Source: Methanomethylophilus sp963631655
GTDB lineage: Archaea > Thermoplasmatota > Thermoplasmata > Methanomassiliicoccales > Methanomethylophilaceae
Direction of reading: 5' to 3'
Assembly: GCA_963631655.1 (NCBI GenBank)
Contig: CAVGRR010000038.1
Coordinates: 1 to 15,012 of the forward strand
Length of the DNA stretch: 15,012 nt
How positions within the stretch are numbered: position 1 is the stretch's first letter; each line of letters begins with the position of its first letter. The notes beneath the pieces are model-generated. The model searched no databases. It saw nothing but the letters and a program-made list of their open reading frames with translations, and was not told where the DNA came from. Made by a program: the position numbers and the translations under genes. Shown here piece by piece: positions 1 through 6,261 of this stretch.

Positions 1-1
1 C

Positions 2-916
2 TATTCTGAATGTCTGGGCCATTATGATCCTGGTGTGATGCCGTATTTCTGCATCGTCCGTCAGATCACCAAGGAAGGTTCTGCAGATGCCATCAACTGT
101 CCCACCCCGAGCGAGATCCCGAAGGCTCTTACCGAAGGTGCATCTTTGAAGGTCTCATTTGTGGGATACAATGGAGAAATCGCTTCTCAGATCGAAGTTC
201 AGTATTTCTCATCCGTTCCCGAATACACTCTTGATGACGTTGCACTGTCCAACGGTGATACTATCGGATTCAAGGGGTGGAACATCTCTTCAGCAGACAG
301 GATTCTAACCGATATGAAGATAGAACCTCTGTTCGAGTATGAACTGAATTCCGGAATATCAGCAGATAATGTCTCTCTTGACCTGTCCGGTTCGTATTAC
401 GCCACATTGAGCCAGAGTTCGGTCTCGTCGATTAAAACAGCCGGAGTGCCTGCAGAGATCAAGGTCAAAGGAGGTTCGGTCACCCTCAATGCGGCTGCAG
501 TTTCCTCTTTGGAGGACAGGGTATACAGCATAGCCATCACTCAGACCACGTCCGATGTTCTTTCCGACACTCTTACAAATGAATTAACGGGTGCTGAGAT
601 CTTCGATGTCGACTTCGGAGACCAGCATAGCTTCGGAGACGGAACGCTCACAATAAGCATCGATTACAATGTGCCAGACGGAAAGAATTCTTCGAATATG
701 GTCGTATATCATATCGAGAACGGAGAGAAATCCCCGGTGCAGAGCAAATACTCTGACGGTAAGATATCCTTCGACGTGACCGGTCTTTCCTATTTCGCTG
801 TAACCTACAATTCAGTCGATGACGGAGATAGTTCCATCTTGATCTACGCAGTTATCGCTATCCTCATTGTTGCGGTCCTCGGTGCCGTGATTGTGGTAAA
901 GAAGCACAAGTCCTGA
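2..916 (+). CDS. Membrane-anchored surface protein, 3' part only
   Basis: This is the C-terminal part of a large exported cell-surface protein. The reading frame is open to the first complete codon of the window (TAT at 2-4), and no signal peptide is present, so the true start lies upstream; the GTG at 35 or ATG at 38 is not a convincing start. About 75-170 nt in there is an InlB-B/Listeria-Bacteroides-like repeat (starts KVSFVGYNGE, ends near IGFKGW..DMKIEPLF). From about nt 350 to 815 it has a beta-rich module shared with the proteins at 6261-9755 and 9818-11752 (landmarks VVYHIENG, KISFDV, LSYFAVTY). A single hydrophobic helix (about nt 833-898, ILIYAVIAILIVAVLGAV) and the tail KKHKS form a C-terminal membrane anchor with the bulk of the protein outside. 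The ligand is unknown; adhesin-like is an inference from architecture. The gene ends at a hairpin terminator and is convergent with the ATPase gene. Confidence 0.85.
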   Translation, partial: YSECLGHYDPGVMPYFCIVRQITKEGSADAINCPTPSEIPKALTEGASLKVSFVGYNGEIASQIEVQYFSSVPEYTLDDVALSNGDTIGFKGWNISSADRILTDMKIEPLFEYELNSGISADNVSLDLSGSYYATLSQSSVSSIKTAGVPAEIKVKGGSVTLNAAAVSSLEDRVYSIAITQTTSDVLSDTLTNELTGAEIFDVDFGDQHSFGDGTLTISIDYNVPDGKNSSNMVVYHIENGEKSPVQSKYSDGKISFDVTGLSYFAVTYNSVDDGDSSILIYAVIAILIVAVLGAVIVVKKHKS

Positions 917-933
917 TCGAGTTAAAACCTCTT

Positions 934-958
934 TCCCCTTCGGGGGATCTTTTCTTTT
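934..958 (+). terminator. UUCG-tetraloop hairpin terminator between convergent genes
   Basis: A 5-bp stem (TCCCC 934-938 with GGGGA 943-947) closes a TTCG loop and is followed by a T-rich run (948-958, TCTTTTCTTTT). It lies 18 bases after the stop of the surface-protein gene. The T-rich side serves the plus strand; the hairpin itself also lies just after the minus-strand ATPase stop, where the trailing sequence is only mildly T-rich, so it may work weakly in both directions. Confidence 0.7.
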
Positions 959-2337
959 CAGCTTATCCCGGGTGCAGGATCCAAACCGAAAAGTTCGTCC
1001 GGACCTATAAGGATAAGATTCAGTCCGGCAGCAGCTTCAGTGAGCTCTTTATCGAATCCGGACACAGACATCAGCATCAGGCGGGGATTGGCGTTCTTTT
1101 CGAGATACGACGAAGCTTTGTCCAACTGATTGTACTCGTAAAATCCCGCCGGTTCCATCATGAACTTGCATTCTGTGAAGAGATCAATAACATTTCTTCC
1201 ATTCGAAATCCGTGAAACGATATCGATCTCCGCATGGAAATCTGGTCTGTCGATCCACCATTTCCCCTGTTCCGCCACAGGATAATTATTTTTCAGGTAT
1301 TGGACGCAGAACAGTTCGAATCTCTTCCCCAGGAACGTGTCGATGTGATGTGAAACAGCTTCGAATGCAGCCTCTTTGTCCTTTCCTTCCAGGAGAAGTC
1401 TTCTGCGGACCGCAATCTCGTAATAGAACTGGAAAAGTCCGTCGCAGATGAGATATCTCTTCCTTTTGGGTGCACCGAGCATGGGATTCACCGTGGCTAT
1501 GATCCCTGTATCGGCAAGCCTGTTGAGGTAGGGGATGCAGGCTGGTTCGGCCATACCGGTTTTCACAGAGATCTCTTTCAGGCTCACACTTCCTGAGGCG
1601 ATGGCTGAAAGTATGCTCTCATACTTTTCCGCATTGGGAAATTCACTTGTGAGAAGGTACGTGGTCTCTTCGATAAGCCATCCGTTGCCCAGGCAGTTGT
1701 CAAGTATGTACTCTTTGTAGCTTTTTGTCGCGTAAAGATGGTATCTGGGTATGCCTCCGACCGTCAGGTAGAGTTTCAACTCATCTGGGTCGGGCATTTC
1801 GGGATGAAGTTCCCTGCATTCCTCAAATGTCAGCGGTTTCAGTTCAATGATCCTGTCAAACCTTCCGTACAGAGGTTTCGAAGTATCTGTCCCTTCGGAA
1901 CGGATGGAAGAAACTGAAGAACCGCAAAGGATCACCATGGAATCCGTCTCTTTGAGATAGGTGTCGATGAAATGCTGAAGGTATGAAGAGATGGCAGGTG
2001 TCCTGTCGCTAAGATATTGATATTCATCGAATACAATGACCGAGGGGGATGTCTCGCAGAAGGTTTTCAGAGTTCTGAAGAAATCGCGGTAGCTCGAGAA
2101 GACCGGGACGTCGATATCTGTGGCGGAAGCAAGTTCTTCCGCGAAATATTCCAGATTCTCCTTCTCACCCAGACGTGAAGCACACAGATACAGACTGCGT
2201 TTGCCTTTGCAGAACTGTCTCAGAAGTGTCGTCTTCCCGACCCTGCGGCGGCCGTATATCAGAAATGCCGACGGCTTACCTAAGAAACTTTCCAGAAGTT
2301 TAAGTTCCTCTTTTCTTCCGACGAAGATCTCTCCCAT
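958..2337 (-). CDS. Archaeal AAA+ ATPase (ATPase_2 type) with C-terminal DUF234/PD-(D/E)XK-like domain
   Basis: A 459-residue cytosolic ATPase of the STAND/AAA+-like archaeal family (ATPase_2 followed by DUF234). It opens with the family signature FVGRKEEL (residues 5-12). Walker A is GRRRVGKT at 29-36 with Lys35, Walker B is VIVFDE ending at Asp104-Glu105, a sensor-1-like strand VILCGSS lies at 135-141, and the PLYGR arginine is Arg159. The middle (about 235-300) resembles a winged helix (LKEISVKTGM). The C-terminus has AEID (369-372) and ECK (389-391), the pattern of a PD-(D/E)XK nuclease fold, as known for DUF234; catalytic-type residues look intact. Family members are numerous in archaeal genomes and their substrates are mostly unknown; DNA-related or defence/mobile roles are suspected only. 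The ATG at 2337 directly precedes GEIFVGRKEE and lies 26 bases after a TATA-like box, so a leaderless mRNA is likely. Confidence 0.92.
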   Translation of the reverse strand: MGEIFVGRKEELKLLESFLGKPSAFLIYGRRRVGKTTLLRQFCKGKRSLYLCASRLGEKENLEYFAEELASATDIDVPVFSSYRDFFRTLKTFCETSPSVIVFDEYQYLSDRTPAISSYLQHFIDTYLKETDSMVILCGSSVSSIRSEGTDTSKPLYGRFDRIIELKPLTFEECRELHPEMPDPDELKLYLTVGGIPRYHLYATKSYKEYILDNCLGNGWLIEETTYLLTSEFPNAEKYESILSAIASGSVSLKEISVKTGMAEPACIPYLNRLADTGIIATVNPMLGAPKRKRYLICDGLFQFYYEIAVRRRLLLEGKDKEAAFEAVSHHIDTFLGKRFELFCVQYLKNNYPVAEQGKWWIDRPDFHAEIDIVSRISNGRNVIDLFTECKFMMEPAGFYEYNQLDKASSYLEKNANPRLMLMSVSGFDKELTEAAAGLNLILIGPDELFGLDPAPGIS

Positions 2338-2357
2338 CAGAGAAATATGCAGGTCTG

Positions 2358-2368
2358 GGTATATTAAG
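2358..2368 (-). promoter_or_regulatory. TATA-like promoter of the ATPase gene
   Basis: On the minus strand the sequence TTAATATAC (core TAATATA, 2366 to 2360) is centred about 26 bases before the ATPase start codon. Archaeal TATA boxes lie about 25 bases before the transcription start, so the message would begin at or next to the ATG. No Shine-Dalgarno-like run is seen before the ATG, which fits leaderless translation. Confidence 0.5.
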
Positions 2369-2376
2369 ATTCTATC

Positions 2377-2427
2377 AAAATTAATTTGTTTTTAATTTTA
2401 TTTCAAAATTAAAATTTTTTTAATTTT
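2377..2427. repeat. AT-only island with three copies of TTTTAATTTT
   Basis: The 10-mer TTTTAATTTT occurs at 2390-2399, inverted at 2405-2414 (AAAATTAAAA) and direct again at 2418-2427. The first two copies form a perfect 10-bp inverted repeat with a 5-base loop; a partial copy (AAAATTAATTT) lies at 2377-2387. The island sits just upstream of the ATPase TATA box and downstream of the 2484-3284 gene. It could be an operator for a dimeric regulator, a T-rich terminator zone for the upstream minus-strand gene, or a DNA-bending element. The repeats are plain to see; the role is not. Confidence 0.6.
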
Positions 2428-2483
2428 CATTTCACATACAAGCGGCAGTACAATGTGCCAGATATTGAAAAACCGCACACAGA

Positions 2484-3284
2484 TCAGGAGAAGTTCTGAT
2501 CGGCGCGCTTCCTGTCGGAATTCCTCAGTTCCCTGATCTTTCCGAAGAACTCCTCGCTGAAAGGTACCCACCAGTCGGGACAGTTTCCGGTGTACCTCTG
2601 AACGATCTGTCCGGGTTTGTAAACAAGAGTGATGCTGTACTGCGAGTTGAAATCGGGATCCGCAGACACAGGGGTCTTTTTGGATTCCTGATAGATCTCG
2701 TGTTTCTGAAGGATGTTCTGAAGATCGTCCCAGTCATTGTCCTTCATGAAGAACGCACCCTCATCCTCGGGATTCTCGAGCATATTATACAAAGTGAAAG
2801 TGTTCTCCGCACGGTCGACCATCACAACCGGACAGTCCTCTCCGGACTGAGAAGCGACAGCGATGAATTTCAGATCGTTTCCGGAGGGTTCCAGCTGCCT
2901 GCGTTTCATCTTCACGAAAGAAAGCAGGTCGTCAAAGAACTGAGCGTAAGACTTCGGGTATTTGTTCGACCCTTCGCTCAGGGTGTGCTTGCCGAGAACG
3001 TGGATCTCGAGGGACCAGCCCTCGTCCTCTTTAGCGTTCTGACCGAGATATGACGGGCCCCAGTTCATGGCATCGGCGTCGGAGATGGAAATCATGAGCT
3101 TGTCCCAGTCTCCCTCGTCCATGATGAAATCCCATTTGTAATCGGGATATTCGGTCTCCTGACCGAAGAAACCTGAACATCTGATCAACAGTTTTCCGGT
3201 GTTCTTCTCTGCAGCCACCTGGAAGCTGCGCATTCCGTCAACGAAAACGAAATTGAAACGCAATATGTCGTCGGTCGGTGTCAT
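2484..3284 (-). CDS. Unrecognised cytosolic protein with two copies of one domain
   Basis: A 266-residue soluble, acidic protein without signal peptide or membrane segment; I do not recognise its family. It is an internal duplication: unit 1 (about residues 8-128) aligns with unit 2 (about 137-256) at an offset of 125-130. Matching landmarks are FIMDEGDWDKL (53-63) with FFMKDNDWDDL (178-188), WSLEIHV (90-96) with YSITLVY (216-222), YP (109-110) with CP (235-236), and FFDDLLSF with FFGKIREL near each unit's end. The conserved core can be written F-[IF]-M-x(3)-D-W-D-x-L. No catalytic motif is evident, so a binding or structural role is more likely than an enzyme. The ATG at 3284 follows a TATA-like box by about 39 bases, giving a short leader. 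It is read toward the ATPase but separated by 146 bases of AT-rich DNA, so the two are probably separate units. Confidence 0.8.
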   Translation of the reverse strand: MTPTDDILRFNFVFVDGMRSFQVAAEKNTGKLLIRCSGFFGQETEYPDYKWDFIMDEGDWDKLMISISDADAMNWGPSYLGQNAKEDEGWSLEIHVLGKHTLSEGSNKYPKSYAQFFDDLLSFVKMKRRQLEPSGNDLKFIAVASQSGEDCPVVMVDRAENTFTLYNMLENPEDEGAFFMKDNDWDDLQNILQKHEIYQESKKTPVSADPDFNSQYSITLVYKPGQIVQRYTGNCPDWWVPFSEEFFGKIRELRNSDRKRADQNFS

Positions 3285-3317
3285 CTCAGCACAAATCCTG
3301 TACGTTCATCGCGATAT

Positions 3318-3328
3318 GGTATAAAAAC
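3318..3328 (-). promoter_or_regulatory. TATA-like box for the 2484-3284 gene
   Basis: On the minus strand, GTTTTTATACC is centred about 39 bases before the ATG at 3284, predicting a leader of about 14 bases. The whole 113-base divergent gap 3285-3397 holds this box and one for the transporter gene; no other element stands out. Confidence 0.4.
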
Positions 3329-3363
3329 AGCAATCCGACAGATTATCAAGAAGACCATCATCA

Positions 3364-3374
3364 GTATTAAAATA
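3364..3374 (+). promoter_or_regulatory. TATA-like box for the MFS transporter gene
   Basis: TATTAAAATA (3365-3374) is centred about 29 bases before the ATG at 3398, so the transcript would have a leader of only a few bases. A weak AGGA (3390-3393) precedes the ATG by four bases, too close to be a convincing ribosome binding site. Confidence 0.45.
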
Positions 3375-3397
3375 ACACTCGGATATGACAGGATAAA

Positions 3398-4780
3398 ATG
3401 TCCGACAGGCTGACCACAGACAAAAAGGTTTTACTCATCGCAACGTGCGTGGCATCGATCACCACCCCGCTCATGAGCACGATGATGAACCTTTCGTTGC
3501 TGGATATCGGTGCCGATTTCAATGTCGGTTCCCACGCCCAGGCTTATGTGAACACCATGTTCCTTCTCGGATCCGTCGTTTCGATGGTGCCTTCCGCCAA
3601 ATTCGCCAGCGTGTACGGGATGAAGCGGGTCTTCAAGTTCGGATTGTTCCTTGTGATGATCTTCTGCCTGCTGTCGTTCCTCAGCCCCTCGTTCGGTTTC
3701 CTCATCATGATGAGGTTCCTCATCGGTACCGCTACCGCCATGACCGCTGTCACATCGATGGCCATGCTGACCTATTCTTTCCCCTTGACGGTGCGCGGCA
3801 GAGTGCTGGGATTCAACACCACTTTCGTCTATCTGGGTCTTTCATTGGGACCTACCATCGGAGGCGTCATCACAGATCTTTTGGGATGGAGGTTCATATT
3901 CATCTTCGTCCTGTGCCTGGCGGCTATCGCACTGTCGGCGATACTCGCATTCAATCAGGAGATAGCCCCCACACCGGAGAACAGGATGGACTGGATCGGT
4001 GCCGTGATGTGGGGAGTTATGATCATATGCACCATGTTCGGATTCGTCAACATCACCGCGGTCTGGGGCCCTCCGCTCTTCGGAATAGGTATCCTTCTGC
4101 TGATCTGCAACTGGAAATACCTGCGTGACGCAAAGGATCCGGTGCTGAACACCAAGATGTTCCGCAACCCGGTATTCTCGAGGTCGTGTATCGCGGCGTT
4201 CATGAACTACGGTGCTTCATATTGCATCACGTTCTTCCTGTCGCTGTATCTTCAGAGCATTGGTGAACTTTCCGCCACAGAGGCGGGCGGTCTGCTGCTG
4301 ATCCAGCCGTTCATGCAGGTTCTCCTTACAACGAAAATGGGAACCATCTCCGACCATATGGAGGACAAACGCATCCTGCCGTGTATCGGAATGGTCATCA
4401 CCCTCATCGGAGTATCCATGTATCTTTTCATGAGCACGGAATACTCGGTGCTTTACGTCGTGGCGATCATGATCGTGACAGGCGTGGGTCTGGGTATATT
4501 CGGAGCACCGAACAACTCTCTTATCATGTCATCCGCTCCGATGAACATGAAAGGCGAAGCATCGGGAGTTTTGGCGGTCGTCAGACAGACCGGAATGATG
4601 ATCTCGATGGGTGTGGCGATGGCCTCATTGTCCATCATAATGGGTTCCACAGACAACCTCGGTCCCGACACCTACGGACTTTTCATTGATGCGCTTCATC
4701 TCACATTCGGTATATGCGTGGCGATGTGCGCGATAGGTGCGATATGCTCCTCGATAAAGGTCAAGACGGAATTAAACTGA
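3398..4780 (+). CDS. MFS transporter, DHA2-type (14-helix) drug-efflux family
   Basis: A 460-residue integral membrane protein of the major facilitator superfamily. About 14 hydrophobic segments can be counted (near residues 10-35, 49-75, 78-100, 101-128, 139-164, 165-186, 198-220, 222-240, 262-288, 298-320, 325-346, 353-373, 391-417, 434-453), which fits the proton-driven DHA2 (EmrB/QacA) branch. Helix 1 ends with LSLLDIGADF, the family's membrane-embedded Asp motif. Helix 5 carries the antiporter motif C, GLSLGPTIGG (147-156), followed by GWRFIF at the start of helix 6. Motif A between helices 2 and 3 (KFASVYGMKR) is degenerate, lacking the usual Asp. Substrate cannot be told; export of toxic organic compounds is the family's usual job. 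No regulator gene is adjacent. The stop codon overlaps the convergent gene 4772-5608 by 9 bases. Confidence 0.93.
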   Translation: MSDRLTTDKKVLLIATCVASITTPLMSTMMNLSLLDIGADFNVGSHAQAYVNTMFLLGSVVSMVPSAKFASVYGMKRVFKFGLFLVMIFCLLSFLSPSFGFLIMMRFLIGTATAMTAVTSMAMLTYSFPLTVRGRVLGFNTTFVYLGLSLGPTIGGVITDLLGWRFIFIFVLCLAAIALSAILAFNQEIAPTPENRMDWIGAVMWGVMIICTMFGFVNITAVWGPPLFGIGILLLICNWKYLRDAKDPVLNTKMFRNPVFSRSCIAAFMNYGASYCITFFLSLYLQSIGELSATEAGGLLLIQPFMQVLLTTKMGTISDHMEDKRILPCIGMVITLIGVSMYLFMSTEYSVLYVVAIMIVTGVGLGIFGAPNNSLIMSSAPMNMKGEASGVLAVVRQTGMMISMGVAMASLSIIMGSTDNLGPDTYGLFIDALHLTFGICVAMCAIGAICSSIKVKTELN

Positions 4781-5608
4781 ATGTCCCAGACCTTCCGAAC
4801 GGCGCTTATCGATGGTGTCCTGCACCAGTGCGAAGAAGATTATGTTGTGCACAGGAAGCATGGCCGTGAGGATGGGGACCTTGTAGTACATGAAGTATGC
4901 CCACCTGGAAAAACGGTCGACGGGGACCTCGAAATCATCGAGGACCTTCCATGCGGAACCGTCGTCGGAGAGATCGCCGGGATGGGTCTGAACGTACCTG
5001 AAATCGGAGAAAACCTCACCGTGTTGACGTACCGCCTTCTCGATGGAAAGGATCTCTTCGGAAACTACAAGCATCCTGTCGTGACCGGCCGCCAGATCGA
5101 GCTGGGAAATGAGATAGTCCCTGCCGGGTCTGAACACATGTTCGTACACCAGGTCGAAGAACGGTTCTGCGGCAGCAAGGATGTCTGCGGGATCGGAACC
5201 CTTCTGCACAGGATCGGACAGTTCATTCTCCGAGAAGAATTTCTGAATGGCCTCGGCATCCTCCTTCTTTCCGGTGGTACCGTTGAAAGTAGGTGTCTTT
5301 CCCAAGGAATCAAGTTCGGAGAGAACCTGTTGCACAAGATCGATGGAACGGGTCATCGAGTTCACGAAGTATTCGGTGACGTTCTTGGGGAATCCGAAGG
5401 AACGTACCAGCTGTGCGGAATCATCCGTAAGACAGCGGACGTATTTTGTGTAGAAGTCGGGCGTGATGGACCCGATGTCAGAGGCGGAATTCAGCGTTGA
5501 GGACATGAGGGAGGCCGCCCTCCTGAAACCGATCGAACGGTAATGTGCCTCGGAGTTCTTCAAAAGATTCTTCACCGTATCGGGTAACCAGGACTGTCCT
5601 TCCGTCAT
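4772..5608 (-). CDS. Hypothetical, mostly helical cytosolic protein
   Basis: A 278-residue protein that I do not recognise. It has no signal peptide, looks largely alpha-helical, and is rich in charged residues. Near the C-terminus is an aromatic, hydrophobic stretch (RWAYFMYYKVPILTAMLPVH, continuing into IIFFALV) that could be a buried helix pair or a membrane-touching segment; charged residues follow, so a true anchor is doubtful. The opposite strand also has a long open frame (4781-5500), but its composition (His, Gly and Val rich) is typical of an antisense shadow, and this strand has the promoter. The ATG at 5608 lies 25 bases from the centre of a TATA box shared with the divergent gene 5658-6179, which suggests co-expression. 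Its 3' end overlaps the MFS gene by 9 bases (4772-4780), leaving no room for a terminator on either side. Confidence 0.75.
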   Translation of the reverse strand: MTEGQSWLPDTVKNLLKNSEAHYRSIGFRRAASLMSSTLNSASDIGSITPDFYTKYVRCLTDDSAQLVRSFGFPKNVTEYFVNSMTRSIDLVQQVLSELDSLGKTPTFNGTTGKKEDAEAIQKFFSENELSDPVQKGSDPADILAAAEPFFDLVYEHVFRPGRDYLISQLDLAAGHDRMLVVSEEILSIEKAVRQHGEVFSDFRYVQTHPGDLSDDGSAWKVLDDFEVPVDRFSRWAYFMYYKVPILTAMLPVHNIIFFALVQDTIDKRRSEGLGHSV

Positions 5609-5628
5609 TGCTTTCGAATGTGTAACCC

Positions 5629-5639
5629 AATATATAATA
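5629..5639. promoter_or_regulatory. Shared symmetric TATA box between two divergent leaderless genes
   Basis: AATATATAATA lies in the exact middle of the 49-base gap between ATG 5608 (-) and ATG 5658 (+). The self-complementary core (ATATAT 5630-5635) is about 25 bases from both start codons, the spacing expected between an archaeal TATA box and the transcription start. A second box is not visible, so one element appears to serve both genes, each giving a leaderless mRNA. Confidence 0.6.
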
Positions 5640-5657
5640 GCGTGACGATGGACAGGT

Positions 5658-6179
5658 ATGTCTCAGCCGGAACTGACGGTCACCGTGGATTCTAAGACGA
5701 AGGCCGAACTGGCAAGGAACTGCAAAAAGTACCTTTCAATGACCCAGGACGACGAATCGGTCCGTCCGATGAGTTATCTCACCCCCTGTACCGGAGGGGA
5801 GTTCGACGAGATCGGCTGGGTCCTGGTGCCTCCGCACAACGGTTCCAGCAAAGAGGTGACCGACAGGGTCTACACCAGGGACGCCTCCTGGGAGGAGAAC
5901 AAGCTCGGTGCCGAAAGGGATAACGAACAGCTTTACCGCACCAAGAACGGGGTTCAGGAAAGAAGGTTCAACGGCAACTGGATCAAGAGTCTGGGACTTA
6001 CCGAAGGAAAGAGTTCGATACCTGCCCACGTACATATCTTCGGACACAAGAACGGCGTCGTCATCGAAAGTCTGGGACATATCGTGACGTACATGAATGC
6101 CAACGAATACGTCGTCGCAGTTCAGACCGAATTCGGACCTGTGCCGAGGGTCATCAAAGTAACAGTTGCGGAAAAATGA
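5658..6179 (+). CDS. Hypothetical 173-residue soluble protein
   Basis: A small soluble protein with no signal peptide or membrane helix; family not recognised. The first half is polar with a short helix near KAELARNCKKYL; the second half looks beta-rich, with alternating strands (AHVHIFGHKNGVVIESLGHI and, near the end, EYVVAVQTEF and RVIKVTVAEK). The pair HVHIF and the two later His residues (FGH, LGH) might bind metal, but there is no clear known motif. The start at 5658 is supported by the TATA box about 24 bases upstream and by the absence of a nearer in-frame ATG. It is divergent from 4772-5608 with a shared promoter, so the two may act in one process. It ends before a strong hairpin terminator. 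Confidence 0.75.
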   Translation: MSQPELTVTVDSKTKAELARNCKKYLSMTQDDESVRPMSYLTPCTGGEFDEIGWVLVPPHNGSSKEVTDRVYTRDASWEENKLGAERDNEQLYRTKNGVQERRFNGNWIKSLGLTEGKSSIPAHVHIFGHKNGVVIESLGHIVTYMNANEYVVAVQTEFGPVPRVIKVTVAEK

Positions 6180-6213
6180 GCTCTGCTTCTGTAGCGGATT
6201 CGAAAATGGTTTT

Positions 6214-6261
6214 TCGGGAAGACTGCATGGCCAGTGACGGTCTTCCCGAGGTTTGTGTTTT
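6214..6261 (+). terminator. 10-bp perfect hairpin followed by T-rich tail
   Basis: TCGGGAAGAC (6214-6223) pairs perfectly with GTCTTCCCGA (6240-6249) around a 16-base loop that contains TGGCCA. A T-rich tail (6250-6261, GGTTTGTGTTTT) follows on the plus strand, fitting termination of 5658-6179. The minus-strand surface gene stops at 6261, so the same hairpin could end that transcript too, although the minus-strand trailing bases are less T-rich. Confidence 0.7.

Noticed and set aside
35..40. GTG/ATG at 35-40 as the start of the first gene.
   Set aside because: The frame is open upstream to the window edge, no signal peptide follows, and the protein begins in the middle of a domain.
2377..2427. 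Replication origin or CRISPR leader in the AT-rich spacer.
   Set aside because: The island is only about 50 bases long, has no neighbouring Orc1/Cdc6 or cas gene, and no spacer-repeat array.
4781..5500. A 239-codon open frame on the plus strand right after the MFS stop, which could look like a second operon gene.
   Set aside because: It lies wholly antisense to 4772-5608, has a shadow-like composition (many His, Gly and Val), starts without a ribosome binding site or promoter, and the minus-strand frame has the TATA box and normal protein composition.
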